The notes beneath the pieces are model-generated. The model had not been told where the DNA came from. It ran no database searches and worked only from the letters and a program-made list of their open reading frames with translations. DNA of 64,000 nucleotides from [Phialemoniopsis] sp. UDSM-2020. Taxonomy: Eukaryota; Ascomycota; Sordariomycetes; Thyridiales; Thyridiaceae. The position numbers and the translations under genes were made by a program. Location of the stretch: positions 558,001 through 622,000 of the forward strand of contig JAEILZ010000007.1 in the NCBI GenBank assembly GCA_018873225.1, given 5' to 3'. Position 1 is the first letter of the stretch. Every line of letters starts with the position of its first letter. Positions 1 through 11,785 of the stretch are shown in pieces.

Positions 1-347
1 ACATTAATGTTTCGAACTGTCTTCAGAAGAAAGAGGAACCCATCCGCAGGCTGGAGGTGGTGGTGTTCGTCAGCGGAGTCGAATACTCACGTCATTGCGC
101 GCCGAGCATCGCAGAACGAGACCGTCCTCTCGGCTCCGTCTATGGACTCTGCGAAGAGGCCAAACGCTTCTTTGATCTCCGCTTCCTCCTGCGGCGTGAT
201 GTTGTGTTTTTTGGCAAGCCTCGACTGCCAGGTATGGCGGAGAGGCGCAAACGTTGGTGTAGGCTTCGGCGCCTCATGTACGGTGAGCTGCTGCTCGAGG
301 AGTGCGTTTGCCTGCACGAACATAATGCTCCTGGAGAGGGAATTCAA
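1..347 (-). pseudogene. EF-hand (centrin/caltractin-like) N-terminal fragment, cut by the window edge
   Basis: The minus frame from an ATG at 323 (or 347) reads a basic N-terminus and then ITPQEEAEIKEAFGLF, which resembles the first EF-hand helix of centrins, followed by a diverged loop and SFCDARRAM. A donor GTGAGT follows at about 91-96. An acceptor ending ACAG near 18 leads only to a quick stop, so the retained second exon is short or broken. The usual acidic calcium loop is not recognisable. I see a truncated or degraded copy of a centrin-type gene; the resemblance covers only about 35 residues. It could equally be the 5' end of a live gene continuing beyond position 1 through another splice. 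Confidence 0.35.
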
Positions 348-904
348 TATTTTTCAGGAGTTGCTATTACATAGCAATCTGGGCGACTAGTCCCGATCTA
401 CAGGAAAAAATACGTGAATAATCGAAGAACGTCAGGCCCAAGATGTGCACAAGGAATCGACGTGTTAATGGACGCAACCGGTGACACAAAGCACATTGAT
501 TGGATCATGACGACAAGGGGTGAAGGAGCGCGATGGTATGATTCATCATGTACATAATATGTCTGTGATAGCCATTGTCAAGCCAATCGATTCTGGTCCG
601 GTCATCGCCACACATGCAGGTCGAAAGTGTCTGTTTCCACTCCTGTGCCAAAAGCGACGGACGCAATGAAGACGTGACTCAGCAAGATGGACAGCACTGG
701 CGTCTTGAACCTGAGATATTTTCCTATGCCCGGCATGAGCTCGGACATGGACTCGTCGCAGAATGCAGGCATCGACACAGGGAGACGGAAGCTAACAGCA
801 GAAAAAAAGGTATTGTCTCCAAATTTTGGACACTTCCTGTGGGACATCTCGCACGCCCCGGCACCCGAAAAGCCTGCCTGCACAAGCTCGGCCACATGGA
901 GTTC

Positions 905-1105
905 AGCTTGTTTGGTACTACGCTGCCACGCTTAGTGCCTACAAGGACACATGGCGTGTAGCGTTGCATTGGCTCAAATTTGTCGTGCCCGAGTCCGCAA
1001 AAGAGTAGAAAAGGATCGCCCCGTGGCTTTCCTTCGTGGAGATCGATGCTGCTCACATCGTAAATCTCAATGGCACTGTGATCCGCTGTCAGCTCAGTAC
1101 AATAA
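905..1105 (+). repeat. Direct repeat, copy 1 (partner 14868-15026)
   Basis: From the shared motif GGACACATGGCGTGTAG onward about 150 bases match 14868-15026 with few differences, including a shared AAAAGGATCGCCCCGTGG motif. The second copy sits directly after the stop codon of the DUF7924-like gene. No coding potential is evident. Confidence 0.8.
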
Positions 1106-1329
1106 TCCGATCTGTGGCACATGCGATCCTCTCGTCTGTGGAGGCAGCAATGAGTCAAATAGCCAAGAAGCCGCACAACTACAGTGGCTGACATCGTCTA
1201 CAACACGCGGTTCCTTGCGCTTTTACGGCTGGCCTGGCATGTCGGGAGCCTGAGCTGATGGCCAGCTGAGCCCTAGGACGATCTGTTGGCAGGCCGCCAA
1301 CTGGCATATGTTGCGTCAACCGAGTGGCA

Positions 1330-1680
1330 ACTCCAATGCCTGCGCTTCTTTTGGAGACATCGAATCTATTGGCCACAAGCACCCGAAAAAAAACCGGGCA
1401 TCGCGCAACCCTGTCTCGGTACGGATGTCTTGCCTAGCTAGGAGGAAGTGCTAAGGGAAGATGACTCATACACTGGACTTTTTGGTTGTGCGAATTCTGT
1501 CCACGATCCAGGCAGCTGCGCAGAGGAATGGCGAGCAGCTGCCAGAGGCAGAAATGATTCTTATGCAGCTTGTGCTGCTCATCCGTGAGTACGCGGAGCA
1601 CCGCGATATCAGACATCTGCCTGTCACGATGGCGTTGTTTGATTACTGATTGGGCCACGAGAGCCCTTCGGTCTTTTGAT
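1330..1680 (+). repeat. Dispersed repeat family A, copy 1
   Basis: This stretch contains the family core CCTAGCTAGGAGGAAGTGCT followed by a segment ending GCTCATCCGTGAGTACGCGG. Related copies lie at 7165-7500 (+) and 25985-26400 (-), with partial copies at 22430-22560, 27440-27520, 37965-38100, 38515-38665 and 42770-43015. This copy carries CAGCTGCCAGAGGCAGAAAT, which also occurs inside the JmjC-SET coding region near 50228. Confidence 0.8.
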
Positions 1681-1924
1681 TACGCCTTTCGTGTGCACCG
1701 GAATGATTCACTGCTCTGAAGTCGGCTATCCCAGAGCACGAGACCTGGATGGTCATGTCAGAGTCAGCCACCCGCATCCTAGATACGTAGGCTGCATCTA
1801 GACGTCATGGTCTGCAGCTGATCACACCAGACATTGCTCGGCCCACTAGGTCTGAGGTTAGAGAGCTCAGGGCCAATGAAGTGATACAGCACTCAGATCC
1901 CGATGATCCCAAGGGGAAGCGCTC

Positions 1925-2085
1925 GCGCGATCGTCACCCTTGTATTGGTGGTGGGAATGTCGAGATGCATACATTTCCAAAACATACGATCAATGAGTCA
2001 GTCGACTCTGTAAGCCTATATTTCCTGAGATATTGCTAAAAAAATCCGTAAATGAGGGAACTACCACTCTCCGTCTGATGTAGTT
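1925..2085 (-). repeat. Repeat A terminal segment (inverted)
   Basis: This is the reverse complement of the segments at 7035-7135 and 25895-25990. Shared features are the AAACATACGATCAATGAG block, the TCGACTCTGTAAGCC block and an outer end GAGGGAACTACCACTCTCC. With copy 1 at 1330 in the opposite orientation, the 1330-2085 interval has an inverted-repeat arrangement. Confidence 0.7.
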
Positions 2086-3001
2086 AGAGCCTGTGCACTG
2101 TCTTTTCTGTTATTGCCAGATTCAGTAGATCCTGACGGTGTAGTTTTAGCCCAGCTCAAATGGCTTCGGTTGTCGGCGACTGAGGGGATCTGGTATGATG
2201 TGTGGCTCTCTGGCGGCAGAAATCCGCCAGCTGCTTCCGGAACACTTTGAGTCTGTGTGACATCCTGTTCAGCTGTGTTATTTAATGTCAATTGAGGCTG
2301 TGCTATGCCTGTGGACTCCACTGCACGCCCATCGCCATCTACCTGACTGTGAACGATCCGCCGGCGATAGTTGTCCACCCAATCATAAGTTGAAACCTAG
2401 TTTTCGAAGCATGATCTCTGGAGGCCTCCCTCACCCGGGATCACTCCAAAGCACCTCGCTTGGACGATGGACTCTGACATTGAGAACACCATTCACTACG
2501 GTAATGAGAACCATTGGTCTGTGACACTGCCTTGTTCAACCAATACATCAGGCGCGGATTATCAGCAAGATGGACAGCACCGGTGTCTTGCATCTGGGAT
2601 ATTTTGCTATGCCCGGCACTTCGCAGCACGACTTAGATGTCAACGAATTTCGAGGACGTCCCCATCAGACTCCATCATGAGTCGTACTGCTAAGCGGCAT
2701 TGTCTTGTTCGGGAGTGGGGACAGCGCGGACGACATCGATTGGGTGGAGCCAGGTAACTCACTACATTCTCCTCGGCAGTCTGCATTCGCACAAGCTCAT
2801 TTTGCAATGCTCGGCGCGGAACGACGTGAGATCTTGACGGCTAGTAGCCTCATGAACCGCCTATTCTAGCTCGAGCACCCGTACGTAGTGGAGGAAGCCG
2901 ACAGCGACTAGGAGCGTGGAGCTAACCGAATTCCAAAGACACGGTCAATAGAACACGGCCGTGCGGATTGACGTCGTCTTCGAGGTCAGAGTTGTGTCTC
3001 A

Positions 3002-6000
3002 TCAAATAGTAGCAGCAGCCATACATCTTTTCGCTTGTAGAGCTGCGATCCGCGCACTCCTCCGCAGGGGCCGGTTGTGCTCGGAGCGACCCGCGCCTCG
3101 ACTTTGTCCTCGCTTCCAACTCTTTGATCCTCGTTGAGAGCCCGTGTGTGTATTGGTTTTGTCAGGGGCCGCGTTCCTCTGGGGCCCGCGCCGTAGTTGA
3201 CGTGGGTATGCCATTGCCGCAAGGGGTTTGGATGACCTTGAGGTTGAAGTTGCGGTGGTCGTTGCGGCTTCTGGTTGTAACTGGAGTTTGGTACGTTTTG
3301 TAGATGGCATCCCCTCGTCATCCATAGACCGTGTTCTCTTAGATCTACTTGCGGGCAATGTAGCACTCTCTGACTGATGTGGGTGGCTGTCGTCTTCGTT
3401 GCTGCCTTCGCTTACACTTCGTGTATATCGGGAGGAATACGATGATGAGGGCGCAGCTATAGCCGCCATGCATTCCGCCTTGCGTATCTCTTCTTGTCGT
3501 CGTTTCCCTACCGTATGTTAAGAGCCTTGTTGTGGACTTAATCCAGCGATGAGCTCTGCTTACCATGTAAGAATTCATATGTATCATCCATCTCCGTTCC
3601 TTTGGCACGCCAGAATGCACGAACGGTAGCAACATCAGATCCAGGAGGCCCAGCCCCTCTGTATTCGGCCTTGCGCGAGTTGAGAACTTGGTAGCCGCAC
3701 ATCTCTAATATCCGATGTCCTTCGTGCCCCGATGCCAGCCAACTTCGCACTTGATTTGTAACCACATGTCTGGCCCCAAAAGGCAGCCACGCTTTGGTCA
3801 ACTGATCGGATTTGGCATCCCAGAAAGCGATGACGTTGTCGTAATCATCCTCAGAAGGCTCGTCTCCTCTGTATTCAACCCGAGCAGGCCCGACGACAAA
3901 TCCGCATTCCTCGATGGCGCGGCGGCCCTGAAGACCCTCACTGAGGAAGTCCGCTGCTCGTAATAGGGCCGCATCTCTCGTAGAAACTGCATCCCATGCC
4001 GTTCTCACTGCTTTACGTTTGGCCTCCCAAAACACCAGATTTTCTAGGTTGACTGGGGGAACGTGCTTGTTCTTATTCGGATCCGAGGAAAGGCCACATC
4101 TTTTGATCGCTCGCATGCCTCTGGGTCCTAGTCTGGACAAGTTCTGCATGTCCTGCCCGATGTCTTTCAAGGCCTTGATGGGACGAGAAGCGTACTCCAG
4201 TTTACGGTGTTTCTCGCATAGCTCTTGTCGCTTGGCCCTCCAGAAGTCGAGGCTGTCCGTGCGGGGGTTGTCAAATCCGTCCCCCCGATAGACAACTTGA
4301 TCCCATTCATTGATTCCCGACCCTTGGTGCAAATGTCGATCACATTCCTCGGTTGTCGGCTCGTGCAGCTCGAGTCCGCATTCGTTCACAATCAGACGCC
4401 CTTTAGTTCCTAAATTTAGAGATGCATTGATCAGGCCTCGGACCGAATTCTTAATCTTAAGAACTTTACATATCTCGACCCTTTTCTTCTCAAAAAACGC
4501 TCGTTTTGCCTCCCAGAATGCCGTATCTTCAATGTCGGCATCGGCTGGAGGTCCCCCGTGGAAGCAAATGGCTTTGCCCATCGCGGTCCCCCGGTCGAAT
4601 TCGCGAGGATCGTACGCTCCCAGGTAGAGCCCACTCTCTTCCATAGCCCGACGGCCTGCACGACCATACCGCTCAGTGAACCATAGCAAATCGTTGAACA
4701 CATCGTGTTTAAGTTCATCTAGCGGCGTACGACGTTCTATCCGAGGCGCAGAGGAGTCATCATCGGGAAAGGTGCTTGCGAAACTCGGTGAACTGCTCCG
4801 CCTGGACCGTTCGGACCCGTCGTGTGCAGTGAATAGTTGATCAGACAGTAAGCCATCTCCTGTCCGGTATCAGCATCAATCAACAAGTCTGGCGATATGA
4901 CCTACTCCATGCACTAATCCTGGCATCATTATGGCCGGAACGCGGAACATTCTCGGCCGTCTTGTTTCGCTGCCGCTCCTGCTCTTCTAGCTCCTCCAGC
5001 TCCTCTATCTCCTCGAACGTCAATAAATCCAGAGAGTCCGACTGCTCAGCCAGCTTGACCTTCAGCTCAAGGTCTCGTCGCTTAGTCTCCCAGTAGGCAG
5101 GGTCGTTGAAGTCAGGTTCGGGACCGTGATAGCGTTCGTCGTAGCCATCGCCTCTGTAGCGAAGCATCCTGTTGTTCTCAACATCCAAGTAAAGTTCGTC
5201 TTGTAACAGAAATCGACGGCCTTTGCGCCCCAAGTCCCAGAGTTCCTGCATTTCAGACCAAACCAACATCTTCGCGTTTACTAGCTGAGATCTCCAATCA
5301 TTGATCTCGTCCAGTTTTTCGGTGAAGTATTGTAGCTTAGTCCTCCAGTATGTGGTGGCTTGGATATCGGGCACGGGGATCATGCTACCTCGATAATGAA
5401 GATCATTCCAACCGGCAAGAACGAGGTCATCGTCTTTCAAAACTCGGCGACCTTCGTGCGATACTGCAAGAGCCAGCATGACATCGAACACTCGTTCTTT
5501 CACCTGCTCCCGGGTAAATAGTGAGGGCGATGCGACAATCTCCGATCTCGAATGCCTGTAGTGGCCTACTAAATGATGTAATTTAGCTTCCAAGTATACA
5601 GGGTCTTGAAGGTCAGGCTCGAGGCTTGTAGGATCTTGTAGGAGCAAGCGCATGTTCTCTTGCATGGAGAGCTGAACTCCCAAACGGCGCCGGTACTGGA
5701 TGTCGTTCTGACCTGCAATATAGAGCTCGTCATTTTTGAGGACCGCACTGTCAGGTTCAAGGCGCTCGATAGCCTTCATGACCAGGAAGAGCCAGTCTCT
5801 CGCCGGTTCTAGCCCGACGGCCGACAATGACGGAGTTTCGTTCACTGCTCGGAGAGCGCTGTACTTTCCCAGAAGTTCTTGCTTTTTAGTTTCCCAGTAG
5901 GCGGGGTCGTCCAGCTTTGGCTTGTGATCGTGACTGAGGAGTCCATGTTGAAGACGGACATCGAAGCGGCCGGCGATGCAGAGCTCATAAGCCTGCACGA

Positions 6001-6421
6001 ACTCGCTACCTTCGCCTCCGAGCCTCTCAAAGGCTCTAAGGAGGTTGTAGATCCATTTCTCTAGTGTTTCCAATGTGCCAATGATCTGTTCTTTATCTTT
6101 GAAGTATTGCAATTGGCCCCTCCAGAACATGGTATCTTTGAGGTTGGGTGCTGGACCCCTCGAAGGTCGACTTTGCCATCGGATGCCGTTGGCGGTGTGG
6201 ACACGTTGAAGGTCGGCATCTATCAGGACACGTTTGCCCTTATGACCCAAGCGACCTAGAGCGTACATCGTCCAACTGATTTCGCATTGTGCCTCTTCTA
6301 TAGTATACTCTTTGTTCGGTGGTGGCCACGGGTTCGTTCTGTCGGGGGAGGGTGTTCTCGATCGGCCCTGAAGGGCATGAAGATTCGTCTTCGTTAATGG
6401 CTTGGGCGAAGATGGAGTCAT
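3002..6421 (-). CDS. Protein of ten tandem ~90-residue FWxAKR/YRGDG repeats, unknown function
   Basis: Three exons fit in phase: 6421-4906, 4859-3564 and 3507-3002 (introns of 46 and 56 nt, branch motifs GCTGAT and CTTAAC), predicting about 1105 residues. Ten units are visible, five in exon 1 and five in exon 2. Each unit has a helix with (F/Y)WxxKRxxL, then LGxxGRRxIxExxL, then xYRGDG and an acidic D-rich linker. Exon 1 ends in a Glu-rich coil. The basic Ser/Arg C-terminal tail in exon 3 carries SKRTRS...STKRTK, a likely bipartite nuclear signal. I do not recognise the repeat as a named family. A degraded copy of the exon 3 start lies at 44345-44475. The start codon is the first Met of the frame and could be a little further downstream. 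Splicing is inferred from consensus and phase only. Confidence 0.72.
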
Positions 6422-6699
6422 GTCAAAGCTTTTGCATCGTATTGTGTCATACGCCTGTTGATGTTTGCCGAGTGAAGCGGATGAGAGCTATCAGCAGATG
6501 GTGTCAAGAAGGGAGTAAAATTGACCGAAGTTTAAAGTATGGTGCGCAGGTTAGTTGGGTGGTGTGGCCGGATCCTGTAGCCGGCGGGGTACTGGTCCAT
6601 GCACATTGTGTGATTGTTCGATACGTGACCCACCCAAGCCAACCAGGACACGGGTACATTGCATGTTTACCGCCGCGTCTCTGTTTCGTGTGGCGAGTC

Positions 6700-7030
6700 A
6701 CACATCTCCGGCACCCTTACTGCGGCATAAGCGCAGGAGGGCGAAGGATTATTACCGATACTTTTCAGTAGCTCCTCCGTCACGAAATAACCTCATGTAC
6801 TCAAGAACACGCTTGCCATTTGTGATGACTCACATTGATTCGCTGGATATGACCGTCGAAGCGAGGTCGCAATGTGTGAAGTGATCCAATGCAGATGGCG
6901 GGGATTGGAATTGTTTGAGAACCGGTGCTGAAGAACCACATGACTGCAGGATCGTCAGTATATAGACTTTGGTCGTTGCCGGCCAACAGAACAATCTGAA
7001 GTATGAATATCATCACAGAACCAGCACCGG
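6700..7030 (+). repeat. Orphan copy of the Myb-gene promoter
   Basis: It matches 24826-25170, the 5' region of the Myb-like gene. The last ~190 bases (from about 6832) are almost identical and differ mainly by G/A transitions. The match stops just before the Myb start codon and no Myb coding sequence follows. Confidence 0.85.
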
Positions 7031-7034
7031 CAGG

Positions 7035-7500
7035 TCCCCTCTTTCACGGACTTCGTAGCAGTATCTCAGGAAATGTAGGCTTACAGAGTCGACTGACTCA
7101 TTGATCATATGTTTTTTGATCGTATGTTTTGTAAATGTATGCATCTCGAAATTCACGCCGTCAGCACTCCAATGCCCGCACTTCTTCTGGTGACATCAAC
7201 TCTATTGGCCACAAACGTCCCAAAAAGTTGTATGGCTACCGCTAGCCCTGCCTGGGAACGGACGTCTTGCCTAGCTAGGAGGAAGTGCTAGTTGACGATG
7301 ACTCATACACTGGACTCAATGCAGAATTTCGGTTGTGCGAATACTTTCCACGATCCAGGCAGCTGCGCAGGGAAATGGCGAGGGAACACTCTTTGGAACT
7401 CTAGCTGCTCATCCGTGAGTACGCGGAGCACCCGCGATATCAGGACGGACAAAGTCTGTCACGATGGCGTTGTTCAGTGATTGATAGGGCCACGAGAGCC
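7035..7500 (+). repeat. Dispersed repeat family A, copy 2
   Basis: Here the terminal segment (7035-7135) is followed directly by the core (7165-7500), both on the plus strand. The core repeats GCCTAGCTAGGAGGAAGTGC and the stretch ending GTACGCGGAGCACCCGCGAT. It matches 1330-1680 and, inverted, 25985-26400. Confidence 0.8.
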
Positions 7501-8201
7501 TATTCGTGCCCTTTCATCTCCCCTTTCATCTCGCCTTGCGTGTACGCGAATCATTCTCTCTTCAGTAGATCATTTGTTTGATCCCCTAGTACGGACCTGT
7601 GCTGAGGCGTATGGCCCTATAGCCTTCCCAATGACGCACCGGACTATGTTGTAGTAGGCCAGCCTTGTCAGTCCACTGCCTCACGTTCTATGGCCCCTAC
7701 ATGACTGACTCCGCGGTGGTACCGTACTAATGAGGGCGATGGGATTGCTGTTGAACCTGCGCTCCATAGCTCTCCCCATCATGCTCCCGAACTCCGTCCT
7801 GTTGACTCCTCTCTCAAGTCCAGTGTAGCCGTTTGCATAGAATTTCATATTTTCCAGTAGATCCTTCGTCACATCTGGCCAACGCATCATCGCCACGCGT
7901 TGCGGTTGCGGTAGTGTGATCTTTCTAACCGCTGCACGGTGTCTTTGTTGGTCATGTGTCGGCATCGCGCGCGTGCACGGGGCTCTCGTTATGTGATTGG
8001 CCTGGTTACTCCAAATTGGTTGCCAACGAAACGGTCCAAGCCAATCGATCACAAAGGTCATGCACCTTCTCGACACATCTGCCCTCTCTGGCCAGAGGAG
8101 GGTGGCCAGGATACGAGGTCAAATACATAACTCATGCTCAGTCCGGGATCAGACATCTTTTCACCTCAATGTGTGCATTGCGACCACCGCTTAACAGCAC
8201 C

Positions 8202-11200
8202 ATGGCCACCGACAGGACCATCTTCATCGTGCAACCCAAAGCACAGCCACAATTCCTCTACCACCCTCACAATGAACAGTTTCTTAGCCACTCAGGCCCA
8301 GGTTATCAAGAAGATGATAGTGTCAGCCAATACTCCCAGTCATTCCACGGCACTCCGGCTCCCGAGAGGTCAACATCTTGGCCGGTCCTCCGAATTACTA
8401 CAGATCATATTCCTAAAGATCCGCATCTCGGTTTCATGTTTGGCAGCGACTCAGAAGTCTGCGACATTCTACTCGATTACTCATGGATCAGCGGGAAGCA
8501 GTTCGCCATACAGCCTTTATGGTTACAAGGCACTACAATGTTCAAGAACCACTCCTGTTGGGGCACCAAGGTTCACCTCTACATGCGGCGTCTCTCTAAA
8601 GTATTGAAGGGCGAGCGGTGGCTGGAAGAGACCGAAACGACAGAGGTGGAGCTGGGCGACGGTATCGACCTCCAGATCATACGACATTACGATCCAGTAG
8701 ACTGGGGAGCCTACTGTAAGTACTTTATAGACCAGCTCCCAGAGCTCGCCCATCTAGGCCTCGAGCCCAACATTGCGACAACCAATGCTTCCAAACGGCC
8801 CCCTGTTTTTATCCTACGCAGACCGCTTGGGAATAGCGCCCACGCAGAGGTACGGGATGCCGTTGATGAGTACACTGGAAGGATCTTTGCTGTGAAGATA
8901 TTCAAGCACGTCCGAGGAGCGACGCGAGAAGCTGACATCCTAGAGAGAACCTGTTTTGTATGTAATGACGCTTCATCTTAAGAGCCAGCCAGCTAACGCC
9001 TACAGAAACACATCGTCCGATACGTGGCCGAAATCAGGCATGCGCACCAGGATACGAGGCTCATCATGGAGTTCGTCGGGGGGGGAACTCTCAAGGTTGT
9101 TCTCAAAGGTCGAGCAAAGCACCACTTCGACATCCCAGAGGCACGGGCTGTACTGCACCAGCTTGTCGATACTGTATACTACCTTCACAGCAAGGGAATC
9201 ATGCACCGCGACCTGAAGCCTGAGAACATCATGGTACCTTCTCTCGATCCCGTTCATATCAAGCTTGTCGATTTCGGAGACGCCACGGAAGAAAAACATT
9301 TTCGGGGTAAATATGGCACGCCACTTTACTGTGCCCCTGAGGTCTTAGCTGGACACAGATGCACGAATAAGGTGGATATCTGGTCCATTGGCGTTATCGC
9401 TCTGCAGCTTTTCCTCTTCCGTGACGACGACAACGATCTTGAGGAATGGCTTAACGCGAGAGAAGAGAGATTGAACGAACTGAGAGGCGTCGATTCAAAA
9501 CAACTCACCTTCAAGTTGGTCTCGCAATTACTATGTCGGGACCCGAAGGATCGGCCTTCTGCGGGCGAGAGCCGTGAATACGACTTATTCCGTCCCGAGT
9601 CCAACGGCTACTTTGTGACCTCCAGTGCTACTGGCGATTCATGGACGCAAGCCGTCATGGCGCCCATGGATTATAGGTCAAATTTCGTTGCAGCAGCGCT
9701 CGCAGCCCATGATGCAGGCGAAGGCCTCAACTGGCAATCCGAGATGAGACATCTGAATGGATTGTCATCTTTGGCGTCAATTTTGCCGAGCACAGCATCG
9801 CACGGCAGCTTTCATCCATCCTTGTTCAACTTTAACGGGACGGAAATACCACTATGTGAGCGGGAGAGTGGTCCAGGATCTGATGCCTCTACGGTGATTC
9901 ACAATTCTCCAGGGCAATACGGCTTGCCACCAGGCAGTGTAAGTCCTGTCTTGTCATCTAGAAGGTACACGACTAAATGCAGAACTAGGACGATGGTACT
10001 AGCCCGCCTCCTGATGGGACTGCCGAGCAATATGAACATGGACCTGCAGTTTCTGTCGAACACTGGCTCGCATTGAATGTGACTCCCCAACCTCGCACCC
10101 CTGCAAGCTCAGATAACACGTCAGACTGGCCTTATATTGCTACCAACTACGAGTCCGGGAACACAGTTCACAACGCTCATGGACAATCGGTCACATCCGA
10201 TGACCCGGGGTCGAGCGAGACCAGTCATATAAGCACCAGAAGTATTTTTGAAGATGATGGCAACACTTTCATGATCATTAGACGACATAGAGTCTCAAGG
10301 TGCAACGAGTCTAATTACGTCAATGCTAATGAGATCTGCAGTGCAGCAAGACTAAGAGGGCACGAGCGCGATCGATATTTACGAAGTCGCTGGTTGAGAA
10401 ACATAGCCGACATTCGGGGTGTTCCACCGCGGCGTCAGGCGTGGATTCCAAAGCAGGCTGCCATTCTACTAAGCCAAAAAGTGGGCCTCGAGGAGGAACT
10501 GGCACCCTTGCTCAAAGGTGTTTCAGCTTGTGATGAACGAGCTTTAGGGCATGAGCAAGGAGACAATGGTGGCGAGAGAATAGAAGGAACAATACGGCAT
10601 AGGGTAAGACTCACAGCGTTCCATTCAAACTACGGTACTCAAATGTCTACCCTAGGATTCTGTCTCTGACCACGAGGATGCGAGCCTGAATATCGCACTG
10701 TCAGGGCCAGCCGAAATGTTAGTAAACATGCTTGAGCCAGAAAGGGACCAAGAGGATGATCAGGACCTATGGAACTCCGGCCCGGTCGCCGAGAATGACA
10801 GCAGAGGTTCCAATTCGGTTACTACAGGGCAACCCGGGAAAGTAAGCCACAGCCTTTCTAAGGTTGTGATACGTAACTAAATGAAGTCAGGACGAGAGCA
10901 CGGTTGGCATAAATTCTCGTCAGGTTTGCCAAGAGCGACAAATGACAACACAGTCGCCTAAGGACCAGCATATTGGCTTGGTATCATTTAATCAGCCAGG
11001 CCATAATGATCCTAATAGTGGCAAAGCGCCATGGATAGAGTATCAGTCTCAAGAGCCCATCCGGCGTCCTAGCGCTGTCGATGACAAAGTGTCCAGAAGG
11101 ACAGATCAGGCCCGGTCCCAGGCCCGATGCACACAAGTAAGTTATGTGTTATGGTTTGTGAAAACTTTCTTAGGTCTCTCAAAGATTACAGCTGACGCCG

Positions 11201-11481
11201 ACTCATGGTAGACCGCCAGACCGGAAGCTGCATCCGGACAAAAAACCACGAGACGGAGAGCTCCACACGAAATTGCACGTCCTCACCTCTGCGGTTGGAA
11301 TGGGTGCCAGAAAGCGTATGGAACTCTTGGTCACTTGAATACCCATATCATAAACAAATCTCATGGTCCCAGGCGCAAACCCAGAGGTACGTACCACTAA
11401 ATTTGATTTAGTCTTACGAAGGCTGAGACTAAATTTTTCAAAATCGTAGAGCGTAGGAGGGAAAAGAACAAGCCTTCATAG
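8202..11481 (+). CDS. FHA-like / protein kinase / KilA-N (APSES-like) / C2H2 zinc-finger fusion protein
   Basis: Seven exons join in phase: 8202-8957, 9006-9938, 9989-10603, 10656-10841, 10891-11136, 11212-11386, 11450-11481; 980 residues. Residues ~60-140 look like a fungal FHA domain (GFMFGSDSEVCDILLD). Residues ~205-440 form a Ser/Thr kinase with AVK Lys232, HRD 319-321, DFG 341-343 and APE 362-364, so it looks active. Residues ~654-735 resemble a KilA-N/APSES DNA-binding domain (NYVNANEICSAARL, then AWIPKQAAILL and LAPLL). The C-terminus has one finger, C939-x4-C944-x12-H957-x5-H963, with the KAYGTLxHLNxH motif known from fungal C2H2 regulators. This predicts a nuclear kinase that binds DNA itself. 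The exon 3 acceptor uses ACTAG because the preceding CAG would leave an in-frame stop. The DNA-binding call is the least certain; the kinase call is firm. Confidence 0.78.
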
Positions 11482-11609
11482 TGTGTCCCAGCCGTCTTTT
11501 CTCGGCAGCTACGCAGCATGGGGCTGCAGATTACGTACATGTGATCCTACTGTGATCAACGGCTGTTACCGCTTTGGGGTGAGCCGGGGAACTGACGGAG
11601 CCGTCATTC

Positions 11610-11785
11610 GATCACAGGGGTCCGGCCGACCGACGATCAAAGCATTGGAACGGCTGCTAGACAGGCCGGGGAATTGGTGGCAAAATAAGTCGAGATTGAT
11701 GCGGGGACTAGATCGTCCTGGATGAGACTCATAGCCACCTGACAAATGATAGCCGCCTTCAAATTGTCAAGACTGAGCCCATGAG
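11610..11785 (+). repeat. Direct repeat pair member (partner 37560-37720)
   Basis: It shares GGGGTCCGGCCG, CGACGATCAAAGCATT, the GGTGGCAAAA block and a TCTGGATGAGA-like block with 37560-37720 in the same order. Both copies are noncoding and moderately diverged. Confidence 0.7.

Larger units (their letters stand above)
348..3001. other. Gene-poor region of degenerate repeats
   Basis: No convincing gene. It contains repeat copies listed separately (905-1105, 1330-1680, 1925-2085). It also holds two related stretches at 680-745 and 2563-2620, both reading MDSTGVL and then YF and MPG, so they look like the start of a lost gene present twice. The segment 2738-2790 resembles 41575-41625. Open frames here are short and change phase, as expected for decayed DNA. 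Confidence 0.6.
6422..8201. other. Intergenic region built of repeats
   Basis: It holds the orphan Myb-promoter copy (6700-7030) and a repeat A copy (7035-7500). From 7500 to 8200 I see no gene. The start CACCATGG of the kinase gene at 8202 is in good context. This interval presumably holds promoters for both flanking, divergent genes. Confidence 0.6.

Noticed and set aside
1434..1658. Overlapping small frames in repeat A
   Set aside because: Other copies of the repeat do not preserve these frames, so they are unlikely to be translated.
8202..11481. Reading the KilA-N domain as evidence of an integrated virus
   Set aside because: The gene has seven spliceosomal exons and fungal kinase and C2H2 domains; no viral structural or replication genes are nearby.
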